From positions 1-24,663 of IMG/VR virus record IMGVR_UViG_3300027754_000420: a DNA stretch of 24,663 bases; one strand, written 5' to 3'. Below the pieces are notes generated by a model. That model was not told the origin of the DNA. It ran no database searches and worked only from the letters and a program-made list of their open reading frames with translations. Source of the stretch: a virus. Shown piece by piece: positions 5,688-11,470 of the stretch; the first letter of the stretch is position 1; each line of letters begins with the position of its first letter. Both the position numbers and the translations under genes were made by a program.

Positions 5688-6475
5688 TCAAACCAAAAAC
5701 TACCGCATGGCATGCGGCACGGCGCACTGGAATCGGTGGCTCTGACGCGAACGTCATCATGGCTGGTGACGACGAGAGGCTTGTAAAACTGTGGCGGGAA
5801 AAACGGGGCGAGGAGCCGGAAGATCTGTCAGGAATCCTGCCGGTGATCATGGGCGAGTATACCGAGGCGCTGAACCGCCACTGGTTCACGTTGCAAACCG
5901 GACGCACCGTCGAGCTGCCAGAGGTGTCGTCAGTCCACGCGACGATCCCGTACATGCGGGCCAATCTGGATGGCATCTGCGGCGATGCGGTCTGGGAAGC
6001 AAAGCACGTTAACCAATACAGCAAGATGCCGGATGTGCTGGCACGTTACATGCCGCAGCTAACACACAACATGCTCTGCGCGGGCCTTAACAAGGCCATC
6101 CTGAGCGTACTCATCGGCACGCTCAACTGGGAGTGCGTCGAAATCACGCTGGACCCGTTCTATGCCGACGCTTTGATCGAACGCGAGGCGGCATTCTGGC
6201 TGGCCGTGACGAACAACCATCCGCCTGTTGATATGCCGTCGATTGCTGTTCCGGTGGCACCCGAAAAGTGGCGCACGGTCGATATGACGACCAGCAACAG
6301 TTGGGCGATGTTTGCCGGCGAGTGGCTCAACAACAAGGCGGCAGCGAAGACGTTCAAGGATGCAGCCGAGTCCATCAAGGCGCTAGTCGAGTCTGACGTT
6401 GGCAAGGCCAGCGGACACGGCGTCATTGTGTCGAGAAGCAAAACCAACACGCTCACCATTAAGGAGGCGAAATGA
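5684..6475 (+). CDS. YqaJ-type phage recombination exonuclease
   Basis: The 263-residue protein belongs to the YqaJ/lambda-exonuclease-like PD-(D/E)XK group, which digests one strand of double-stranded DNA ends to leave a single-strand overhang for annealing. The family order is visible: WHAARRTGIGGSDA at 9-22, GEYTEAL at 57-63 (E58), ANLDGI at 93-98 (D96), WEAKH at 104-108 (E105, K107) and the later MPQLTHNM helix (123-130). E58, D96, E105 and K107 form the expected metal-binding and catalytic set. It overlaps the ERF gene start by ATGA, the classic exonuclease plus annealing-protein pair. Its 3' end carries AAGGAGG, which serves the ERF gene. Confidence 0.9.
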   Translation: MIKPKTTAWHAARRTGIGGSDANVIMAGDDERLVKLWREKRGEEPEDLSGILPVIMGEYTEALNRHWFTLQTGRTVELPEVSSVHATIPYMRANLDGICGDAVWEAKHVNQYSKMPDVLARYMPQLTHNMLCAGLNKAILSVLIGTLNWECVEITLDPFYADALIEREAAFWLAVTNNHPPVDMPSIAVPVAPEKWRTVDMTTSNSWAMFAGEWLNNKAAAKTFKDAAESIKALVESDVGKASGHGVIVSRSKTNTLTIKEAK

Positions 6476-7086
6476 TGCAATCAGAACATATCAACGAACT
6501 AGCTGCGGCCCTAGCCAAAGCACAACGCACGCTGAAAGCTGCGATAAAGGACAGCACGAATCCGCATTTTCGCAGCCGCTATGCCGATCTGGCGAGCGTG
6601 TGGTCGGCATGGCAAGAAGTTGGGCCAGCCAATGGTCTGGCCATCACGCAGACGACGGCGGTGCGCGATGGTGGCATCGTTTTGATCACGCAGATGTCAC
6701 ATAGCAGCGGCCAGTGGATGCGCGGTGAATATCCACTGAACCCCATCAAGAATGACCCTCAGGCCCTCGGGTCCGTTTTGACGTATGCCCGCCGGTATAA
6801 TTTGTCGGCCATTACTGGCGTCTGTCCTGACGAGGACGATTCCGAAAGCGCAATGGGCCGCAACCCCGTGACGATACATAAGGATGCCGACGCGCCGAAA
6901 GAAGATCCATCGTCGCTGCGGATGATTGCATGGATCAACGAATCGGTGAGCAAGCTCTCATTGCTCGACACCGCGAACCGCAAAGAATGGGCTGCTGTCA
7001 ATGCAGACAGACTCAACTGGTTGGCGCAAAATAATGGCAACCAGTACGCAAAGCTTGAACTCTTAATAGCGGAGAAAACCCCATGA
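6472..7086 (+). CDS. erf: ERF-family single-strand annealing protein
   Basis: The 204-residue protein has the ERF signature: an N-terminal helix (INELAAALAKAQRTLKAAIK), then NPHFRSRYADLASVWSA (about 29-45), NGLAITQTT and DPQALGSVLTYARRYNLSAI (about 100-119), followed by GVCPDEDDSESAMG. ERF proteins bind ssDNA and anneal complementary strands in phage recombination. The start at 6472 overlaps the exonuclease stop, with a perfect AAGGAGG at 6461-6467; ATG 6475 is an equally placed alternative start. The C-terminal part is variable, as is usual. It works with the upstream exonuclease and the small SSB-tailed protein downstream. Confidence 0.92.
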   Translation: MMQSEHINELAAALAKAQRTLKAAIKDSTNPHFRSRYADLASVWSAWQEVGPANGLAITQTTAVRDGGIVLITQMSHSSGQWMRGEYPLNPIKNDPQALGSVLTYARRYNLSAITGVCPDEDDSESAMGRNPVTIHKDADAPKEDPSSLRMIAWINESVSKLSLLDTANRKEWAAVNADRLNWLAQNNGNQYAKLELLIAEKTP

Positions 7087-7325
7087 ACATGAATCAGCGC
7101 CTTGAAGTGAAATCCCCACGCCCCGGTAAGGATGGCAAGACCTATTGGATAAAGGTCGGTACCTACTGGCCGGCAAGAAACGATTCAAGCGGCGGTCAGA
7201 TCGTGTTTGACGCCATGCCGCTGCCTGACAAGGAGGGCCGTGTCGCGGTCAGCCTGTTTGAGCCAAGAGAGTTTGGCGATGGCCCGAAAAAGCCATCAAT
7301 GCCAAATGATGATATTCCGTTTTGA
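7083..7325 (+). CDS. Small protein with SSB-type C-terminal tip
   Basis: The 80-residue protein begins MNMNQRLEVKSPRPGKDGKT, has a beta-rich, Trp- and Tyr-containing middle (YWIKVGTYWPARND) and ends in MPNDDIPF. The acidic tail closing with DDIPF is the hallmark by which single-stranded DNA-binding proteins recruit replication and repair enzymes. The rest is much shorter than a classical SSB (about 110 residues for the OB fold alone), so it may be a minimal OB-fold or a protein that mimics the SSB tail. It overlaps the ERF stop (ATGA), supporting a role in recombination. The tail is seen directly; ssDNA binding is inference. Confidence 0.75.
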   Translation: MNMNQRLEVKSPRPGKDGKTYWIKVGTYWPARNDSSGGQIVFDAMPLPDKEGRVAVSLFEPREFGDGPKKPSMPNDDIPF

Positions 7326-7332
7326 CCATTAC

Positions 7333-7400
7333 CAGGCTCGGCTCGGCAAGGCTGGGCTTGGCAGGGCGGGGCAGGGCGGGGCAAGGCAAGGCAAGGAACT
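7333..7400. repeat. Pentamer tract NNGGC x12 plus short anchor
   Basis: Twelve consecutive pentamers of form NNGGC (CAGGC, TCGGC, TCGGC, AAGGC, TGGGC, TTGGC, AGGGC, GGGGC, AGGGC, GGGGC, AAGGC, AAGGC) run from 7333 to 7392, followed by AA and the anchor start GGAACT. It fills the gap between the SSB-tailed gene and the gene at 7434. It matches the array at 8003-8506 in pentamer form, the 5n+2 length rule and the anchor start, but lacks the rest of the 24-bp anchor. Between 7401 and 7433 two further pentamer-like units (AAGGC, AACGC) lead into AGAGGA, the ribosome binding site of the next gene. Confidence 0.9.
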
Positions 7401-7433
7401 AAACAAGGCAACGCAAGCAAAGAGGAACAAATT

Positions 7434-8000
7434 ATGAAGCTAGTCTCAATCGAAATCTGTGGCGTAACGTCACTGCTGGTAAACCGGTTTTCGGAAAACT
7501 CCGAGAAGGCAAAAACAACGAGGCGGGTAGAGGTCAATGTTCGCGACCCTCGCGAAGAGGCGACCAAGGCCGCCTACATTGATCCAAACGACGGCACGTT
7601 TTACTTCTCGGCGTTCTCAATGCCAAACGCGATGAACCACAAGGCGGTCGGGACGCGCAAGACCCTCCGTTTTGTCGTGCCGTCAGCCATCCGCATGACC
7701 AGTGACCGGATCACGATCACGAACGGCGATGGCAATCCGGCAAAGAACTTTGAGGTTGATTCTCGGCCCGTCACGATCCCGGCGACCAAAGGCCGGATTA
7801 TGCGGCACCGGCCAAGGTTCGATTTGTGGGGTGCTAAATTCGATATGACCATTGACGATAACCTGTTGTCGCCGGAGATGGCTCATCAGCTTCTGAGCGA
7901 GGCGGGCCTGTCGATTGGTGTTGGTGATTTCCGGCCCGAGAAGCGTGGCCCGTTTGGCACGTTTCGGGTGGTGAAGTGGGACGAACGAGCGTTTAACTAA
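7434..8000 (+). CDS. Conserved phage protein of unknown function
   Basis: The 188-residue protein begins MKLVSIEICGVTSLLVNRFS and ends with GVGDFRPEKRGPFGTFRVVKW. In between it has YIDPNDGTFYFSAFSMPNAM and RHRPRFDLW. I recall phage proteins with this motif order (G.TSLL.NRF, a RPRF..W block, a terminal GVGDFRP..GPFG) near recombination genes; their function is unknown to me. The ferredoxin-like feel of the glycine-rich C-terminal motif recalls RAMP/Cas7-type folds, but I hold that at low confidence. The start has AGAGGA 8 bases upstream. Pentamer repeat tracts flank it on both sides, which is striking. Confidence 0.8.
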   Translation: MKLVSIEICGVTSLLVNRFSENSEKAKTTRRVEVNVRDPREEATKAAYIDPNDGTFYFSAFSMPNAMNHKAVGTRKTLRFVVPSAIRMTSDRITITNGDGNPAKNFEVDSRPVTIPATKGRIMRHRPRFDLWGAKFDMTIDDNLLSPEMAHQLLSEAGLSIGVGDFRPEKRGPFGTFRVVKWDERAFN

Positions 8001-8002
8001 CC

Positions 8003-8506
8003 CTGGCGGGGCGAGGCTAGGCGCGGCAGGGCTAGGCAGGGCTAGGCAAGGCATGGAACTACTGAGGCCAATATTCTCCAGGCGGGGCATGGCGGGGCAA
8101 GGCGAGGCGGGGCTGGGCTAGGCATGGCTTGGCAAAGCAAGGCAAGGAACTGTTGAGACCAATATTCTCGCGGCGGGGCTGGGCTGGGCATGGCTCGGCT
8201 TGGCGAGGCAAGGTAAGGCAAGGAACTACCGAGGCCAATATTCTCGTGGCATGGCAGGGCCGGTCGGGGCAGGGCTTGGCTCGGCAGGGCTTGGTAAGGC
8301 AAGGAACTACTGAGGCCAATATTCTCGCGGCGAGGCGGGGCATGGCGAGGCAAGGCGCGGTTTGGCAGGGCGAGGCACGGCGGGGCATGGCAAGGCAAGG
8401 AACTACTGAGGCCAATATTCTCGCGGCGGGGCGGGGCTTGGCGTGGCAAGGCGGGGCCAGGCAAGGCAGGGCGCGGCTTGGCATGGCAACGCAAGGCAAG
8501 GAACCA
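8003..8506. repeat. Array of NNGGC pentamer tracts and five 24-bp anchors
   Basis: About 500 bases between two genes consist almost wholly of pentamers NNGGC broken by a conserved 24-bp anchor (GGAACTACTGAGGCC then AATATTCTC). Anchors start at 8055, 8146, 8222, 8303 and 8399; a sixth truncated one (GGAAC at 8500) runs into the ribosome binding site and ATG of the DUF1064 gene. Pentamer counts before each anchor are 10, 13, 10, 11, 14 and 15, each followed by AA (AT in the first). Unit lengths are 91, 76, 81, 96 and 101, all 5n+1. A few pentamers are imperfect (AAAGC, AAGGT, CGGTC, GCGGT, TTGGT, AACGC). ORFs crossing the array on either strand are repeat artefacts. I do not recognise the element. 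Confidence 0.95.
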
Positions 8507-8824
8507 ATGAACAAATACAGAGCAAAACGAACAATCGTCGATGGCATTTCGTTCGCCAGCAAGGCAGAGGCGCGGCGGTACACTCAACTTCTGTTGCTCC
8601 AGCGAGCTGGGGCAATCGAAGGACTCGAACTGCAGCCGCGCTTGCTGCTGGTAGTGGCCAAAATAAAGATCGGCACTTATGTTGGCGATTTCCGATACCG
8701 CGACATGGTAACGGGCGACATGATCCTGGAAGATGTGAAAGGCGTGTTGACGCCGGTTTACAGGATCAAGAAGCGGCTGGTCAGAGCACTTCACGGCATC
8801 GACATTTTGGAAACGTCCGCTTAA
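8507..8824 (+). CDS. DUF1064 phage nuclease-like protein
   Basis: The 105-residue protein fits DUF1064, a PD-(D/E)XK-like phage family often found beside recombination and replication genes. Its motifs are MNKYRAKRTIVDGISFASKA (1-20), EARRY (21-25; likely metal-ligand E21), LELQPR (40-45), YVGDFRY (58-64; D61), LEDVKG (74-79; E75, D76, K78) and YRIKKRLVRALHGI (85-98). This suggests nuclease or junction-resolving activity, not demonstrated for this member. I place the start at ATG 8507, after AAGGA in the last truncated anchor of the repeat array. The frame stays open upstream to 8129, but that would add about 126 repeat-derived residues. Confidence 0.88.
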   Translation: MNKYRAKRTIVDGISFASKAEARRYTQLLLLQRAGAIEGLELQPRLLLVVAKIKIGTYVGDFRYRDMVTGDMILEDVKGVLTPVYRIKKRLVRALHGIDILETSA

Positions 8825-8843
8825 CTGAATAGAGGAGACAACA

Positions 8844-9116
8844 ATGGCAACTCTTGAAGCCCAGATTGAGAAAACACTCGATGCGCTCAAAGTGCTTTTG
8901 GACGAGGCGTATCGAGAGATCACGCGCGACGATTTTCCGGAATCCATGGACCAGACGCTGAACGACGCAGAAGAAGCATGTCAGGATGCGTCAATGCAGA
9001 TCGAGATGGGAAGCGATTTCAACGAAAGCCTTGATGTCATCATCAAAGCATTGCTGCTGATCGACAAGTGGGATCAGGACGAGGACGATAAGTTCATCAG
9101 GAAAACCGGGCTATGA
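8844..9116 (+). CDS. Acidic helical protein of unknown function
   Basis: The 90-residue protein (MATLEAQIEKTLDALKVLLD...) is strongly acidic and predicted to be nearly all helix, with heptad-like spacing of Leu and Ile that could form a coiled coil or small helical bundle. A clear AGAGGAG lies 8 bases before the ATG. Its stop overlaps the next start (ATGA). No family is recognised. The acidic, DNA-mimic-like composition is noted, but no function is proposed. Confidence 0.75.
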   Translation: MATLEAQIEKTLDALKVLLDEAYREITRDDFPESMDQTLNDAEEACQDASMQIEMGSDFNESLDVIIKALLLIDKWDQDEDDKFIRKTGL

Positions 9117-9619
9117 CTGACACGGCTTACCTGACCACGACGCTAGCCGCCATCCGCAAGCACTCACCATGCGAAAATGGCTGGGCGAAGCTGCTGAAAC
9201 ATCTTGGCAAGACCAGGGCCGACGATAAACCGTTGTCCCTCATCACAATTCTGGACAGCAACGGGTTGGAAGATGCGTTGTGGTGTCTCCGCGCCGTCAA
9301 GGATCACGAACGGGAGATGCGCTTGTACGCCGTTTGGTGCGCCCGGCAGGTCCAGCACCTGATGACCGATGCGCGGTCACTGGCGGCGCTGGATGTGGCG
9401 GAACGGTACGCCGCCGGCTTGGCTACGACCGCCGAATTGGCTGCGGCGCGGGCGGCGGCGCGGGATGCGGCGCGGGCTACGGCGTGGGCTGCTGCGGGGG
9501 CTGCGGCGTGGGATGCGGCGCGGGCTGCGGCGTGGGATGCGGCGGGGGATGCGGCGGGGGCTGCGGCGGGGGATGCATCGACCCTTGAGTTTCGCCGCCG
9601 TTTTGGATGCGCGTCGTGA
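9113..9619 (+). CDS. Alanine-repeat protein with tetrapeptide tandem repeat
   Basis: The 168-residue protein has an ordinary helical N-terminal part (about 1-108: SPCENGWAKLLKHLGKTRAD, EDALWCLRAVKDHEREMRLY, ARQVQHLMTD). From residue 110 a tetrapeptide repeat follows, [A/D]-[A/T]-A-[R/W/G], about eleven times, ending STLEFRRRFGCAS. Similar Ala-rich proteins occur in phages and in Imm5-like immunity-protein families, to which I loosely relate it. The repeat is encoded by exact 12-base units. It is translationally coupled to the preceding gene. The repeat would form a long amphipathic or coiled helix with Trp/Arg on one face; function is unknown. Confidence 0.75.
   Translation: MTDTAYLTTTLAAIRKHSPCENGWAKLLKHLGKTRADDKPLSLITILDSNGLEDALWCLRAVKDHEREMRLYAVWCARQVQHLMTDARSLAALDVAERYAAGLATTAELAAARAAARDAARATAWAAAGAAAWDAARAAAWDAAGDAAGAAAGDASTLEFRRRFGCAS
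9440..9571 (+). repeat. Eleven in-frame 12-bp tandem repeats
   Basis: Eleven units of 12 bases fit G[C/A]T GCG GCG [C/T/G]GG. Variation is almost confined to two places: the second base of the first codon (Ala or Asp) and the first base of the fourth codon (Arg, Trp or Gly). Units 2, 4 and 5 carry single extra changes. Because 12 is a multiple of 3, slippage changes copy number without shifting the frame. The tract spells the Ala-rich tail of the enclosing protein. Confidence 0.92.
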
Positions 9620-9642
9620 CCGCAACTTTAGAAGGTTCTAAG

Positions 9643-9939
9643 ATGGACGGCGCACCGCGAGAAATCCCGACCTGTTGCGTGACTGGCGCAGTCGTTGGCG
9701 ACGGCGGCGCTTGCGGCGACTGTGACCCGTGCATTATGGGTAATGCCCTGGTGCCAGCGTCCGTTAAGCGTCTCATTTCGGAAAAGAACAACCTGCTTAA
9801 TCAAGTGGGCGAATTGAGCAAAGATCGTAATAAAATTTCTGAGAAGGCTCGCGAATGGGCGGGCCATTACACACAAGGATCGGACGGCAGAAACACCTTC
9901 GTCATGTTTGCCAACTGGGTTGATGAGGGCTGCAAATGA
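9643..9939 (+). CDS. Small Cys-rich, coiled-coil protein
   Basis: The 98-residue protein has a cysteine-rich N-terminus (CC at about 10-11, then CGDCDPC around 26-32), which may bind a metal, and a charged helical stretch (VKRLISEKNNLLNQVGELSK) likely to form a coiled coil. It ends with an aromatic GHYTQG...FVMFANWVDEGCK segment. The ATG at 9643 is preferred because GAAGG lies 7 bases upstream; an in-frame ATG at 9607 would overlap the previous gene by 13 bases. The stop codon directly abuts the stop codon of the convergent late operon, so no terminator lies between them. No family recognised. Confidence 0.65.
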   Translation: MDGAPREIPTCCVTGAVVGDGGACGDCDPCIMGNALVPASVKRLISEKNNLLNQVGELSKDRNKISEKAREWAGHYTQGSDGRNTFVMFANWVDEGCK

Positions 9940-10359
9940 TCACCGCTTGAATAACCCACTGACTATGCTGCCAGTGGCGTTCCCGGTCGCCTTATCAATG
10001 GTTCTCAACCCGCCGATTCCAAGCAACGCATAGAGCAGATTGGTCATGGTGGAGTCATCCATCATGGGCAGCGGCAGGACATTGGCCCCAGAAGCCGCCA
10101 GGAGCCATGTCAGGGCCGGGGAAACCAGAAACTGCCACCCCAGTGCCAGAACACACAGCCACCCCGTGGCGGGCCTCCAGCCGGCTACAAACAGGCTTCC
10201 GCTAGCAGCCTCAACCTGGTTGATGGCCATCTGCGCCCGATCAGCAGCCATGAAATCCGCCCGCAAGGCAGCTTCCGCAGCAGCTTTGGCGGCAGGATCC
10301 GGGATAAACTTGTCCAGCACCTTGAGGCCAGCGGCAATAGCATCGTCAATCCCAAACAT
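9940..10359 (-). CDS. Phage holin of the three-TM (GTA-type) family
   Basis: The 139-residue protein has an N-terminal amphipathic, Ala-rich part (1-50), the family motif GWRPATGWLC at 60-69, a long hydrophobic stretch (64-90, enough for two closely packed membrane helices or one long one) and a last hydrophobic helix (about 105-118). This agrees with the 3TM holin family seen in gene transfer agents and phages, which opens the inner membrane so that lysozyme reaches the cell wall. It is the last gene of the late operon, one base after the lysozyme gene. The smaller hydrophobic protein at 10761-10934 may act with or against it. Confidence 0.8.
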   Translation of the reverse strand: MFGIDDAIAAGLKVLDKFIPDPAAKAAAEAALRADFMAADRAQMAINQVEAASGSLFVAGWRPATGWLCVLALGWQFLVSPALTWLLAASGANVLPLPMMDDSTMTNLLYALLGIGGLRTIDKATGNATGSIVSGLFKR

Positions 10360-10360
10360 A

Positions 10361-10771
10361 TCAGCCCTTTATGAAAGAATCGGCAATTCGGTTAGCCCGT
10401 TCGCCAACCTGAGCCGCCCATTTAGACCCCATAGCCTCGGCCCAGGCAGTCTCGAAATTCCCGTTCTCCAAGGCAAGCATCATCTTCTTGAACGTCAGAA
10501 GGCGCGGCATACCAAGATTGAACGCCATGTTGACCAGCGCGTTCTGGCGCAACTGAGACATCTCGCGCCACCAGGGCGCTACCCGGTCAAGTTCGTTCGC
10601 AACTCGAAACAAATCGTTCTGCAACAGCACCCTGGCCTCGGCGGCGGTAATGCCGTTATCAGTCAGATTCCGGCCAACCCCAATTGTCGTTTTCCCGACC
10701 GTATCAAGATAAGGCTTGAGCCGGACGCCCTCGTCCCGCTCCAGATCCGAGATGATCTGGTTAATTTGCAC
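10361..10771 (-). CDS. Phage lysozyme (glycoside hydrolase 24)
   Basis: The 136-residue protein is a T4-type lysozyme that cleaves the glycan backbone of peptidoglycan. The catalytic motif is LERDEGVRLKPYLDTVGKTT followed by IGVG: E14 is the expected acid, D23 and T29 the other active-site residues (T4 E11, D20, T26). Downstream, LRQNALVNMAFNLG and the C-terminal RANRIADSF match the helical lobe. No signal peptide or signal-anchor segment is visible, so release would depend on a holin. I start it at GTG 10771, which overlaps the small holin gene; an upstream TTG (10804) would only shadow that gene. Confidence 0.92.
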   Translation of the reverse strand: MQINQIISDLERDEGVRLKPYLDTVGKTTIGVGRNLTDNGITAAEARVLLQNDLFRVANELDRVAPWWREMSQLRQNALVNMAFNLGMPRLLTFKKMMLALENGNFETAWAEAMGSKWAAQVGERANRIADSFIKG

Positions 10772-10934
10772 GCTTGCTAAACACGATTCGCACGACACCC
10801 ACAATGCCGATTATGGCCCCGGTAGCCGCCGTAATTGCCCCGCCAATGGCCGTGATGGTATGGAGGTGATCGATCCACAGCATGGACGACATCAGCGTGC
10901 CGCCAACAGAGATCTCTGCGACCCCCTGTTTCAC
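10761..10934 (-). CDS. Small holin-like membrane protein
   Basis: This 57-residue ORF starts at GTG 10934, which overlaps the upstream stop (GTGA), and ends inside the start region of the lysozyme gene. The product begins MKQGVAEISVGGTLMSSMLW and has one clear hydrophobic segment (HTITAIGGAITAATGAIIGI, then VGVVRIVF), ending in the basic tail SKRAN. Size, single-pass hydrophobicity, basic tail and position directly before a lysozyme gene all fit a small holin or antiholin. It is missed by simple ATG-based gene calling. An internal ATG corresponds to residue 15 and could give a dual-start product as in lambda S. Confidence 0.75.
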   Translation of the reverse strand: MKQGVAEISVGGTLMSSMLWIDHLHTITAIGGAITAATGAIIGIVGVVRIVFSKRAN

Positions 10935-11470
10935 GGCAACGGTCCACCAACCGGATAGCTAGCGCCGACCGGAGCCTGGGTAATGACCTTCGTTCCGACC
11001 GGGACAGGAGTGCCGGCCAAAGTCTCGTCAGCAGGGCCATAGCAATTGGCAAGCTGCACGTTCTTTACCTTTTTGGTCAGCGTGCAGGAAAAGCTGAACA
11101 TGTTGGACAGCCCCGCGCCCGCCGCCGTCGTGAAAGTCCGGTATGGAGCTGGAGTCTTTGGATCCCAATTCGGTGCCTGTGGAATGTTCTTGCGCGGCTG
11201 GTACAGGCTCCAGACCTGACCGGTGCCAGGATTGGCGCACGAACCCTTCATGTTGCCGCCAGCCGTATCACCAACCGCAGGGCCGTGCATGACCGGGCAA
11301 ACCGCAACCATCTCAGGGTACGAAATTCCGTTGACCACAATCGTTTTGCCGGTAGGACTGGAACTGCTGGCGGCGCAAAGAGCAAACGGCTGATCACAGA
11401 CCTGGTAGGACGATGCCATGGCAGCGCCAGAAGCGAGAACAAATCCAATCGTTGCAAAAGCCTTAAACAT
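10931..11470 (-). CDS. Secreted or periplasmic Cys-containing phage protein
   Basis: The 179-residue protein has a textbook signal peptide: basic N-terminus and hydrophobic core in MFKAFATIGFVLASGAAMA, with predicted cleavage after AMA. The mature part has six cysteines (VCDQPFALC, AVCPVMHG, GSCANPG, FSCTLTK, ANCYGP) and a Pro/Gly-rich end (APVGASYPVGGPLP), suggesting disulfide-stabilised folding in the periplasm. I do not recognise the family. It sits just before the lysis genes, so it could be a lysis accessory, a receptor-blocking superinfection-exclusion protein or a virion-associated protein; none is shown by sequence. Start and stop overlap the neighbours. Confidence 0.75.
   Translation of the reverse strand: MFKAFATIGFVLASGAAMASSYQVCDQPFALCAASSSSPTGKTIVVNGISYPEMVAVCPVMHGPAVGDTAGGNMKGSCANPGTGQVWSLYQPRKNIPQAPNWDPKTPAPYRTFTTAAGAGLSNMFSFSCTLTKKVKNVQLANCYGPADETLAGTPVPVGTKVITQAPVGASYPVGGPLP

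Noticed and set aside
5099-5713. Upstream extension of the small regulator ORF to 278 codons
   Set aside because: It runs antisense through the control region and through four + strand genes; only the last 63 residues look like a protein family.
8129-8506. N-terminal extension of the DUF1064 protein through the repeats
   Set aside because: The added 126 residues are repeat-derived, two of the array's unit lengths are not multiples of three, and the family starts at the MNKYRAK motif.
8003-8506. CRISPR array
   Set aside because: The spacers are not unique sequences but runs of one degenerate pentamer, spacer length varies by multiples of five, and no cas genes are present.
8042-8947. Long minus-strand ORFs (up to 301 codons) rich in Pro, Ala, Leu and Cys across the repeat array
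   Set aside because: They are translations of the complement of NNGGC pentamers, shift frame every unit and run antisense into the DUF1064 gene. No start signal or real domain is seen.
9369-9641. Arg/Gly-rich ORFs in other frames of the 12-bp repeat
   Set aside because: They are frame-shifted readings of the same repeat; the frame starting at 9113 has a normal folded N-terminus and coupled start.
10777-11052. 91-codon minus-strand ORF rich in Arg and His
   Set aside because: Shadow of the secreted protein and small holin genes; a hydrophobic holin frame with coupled start explains this stretch better.
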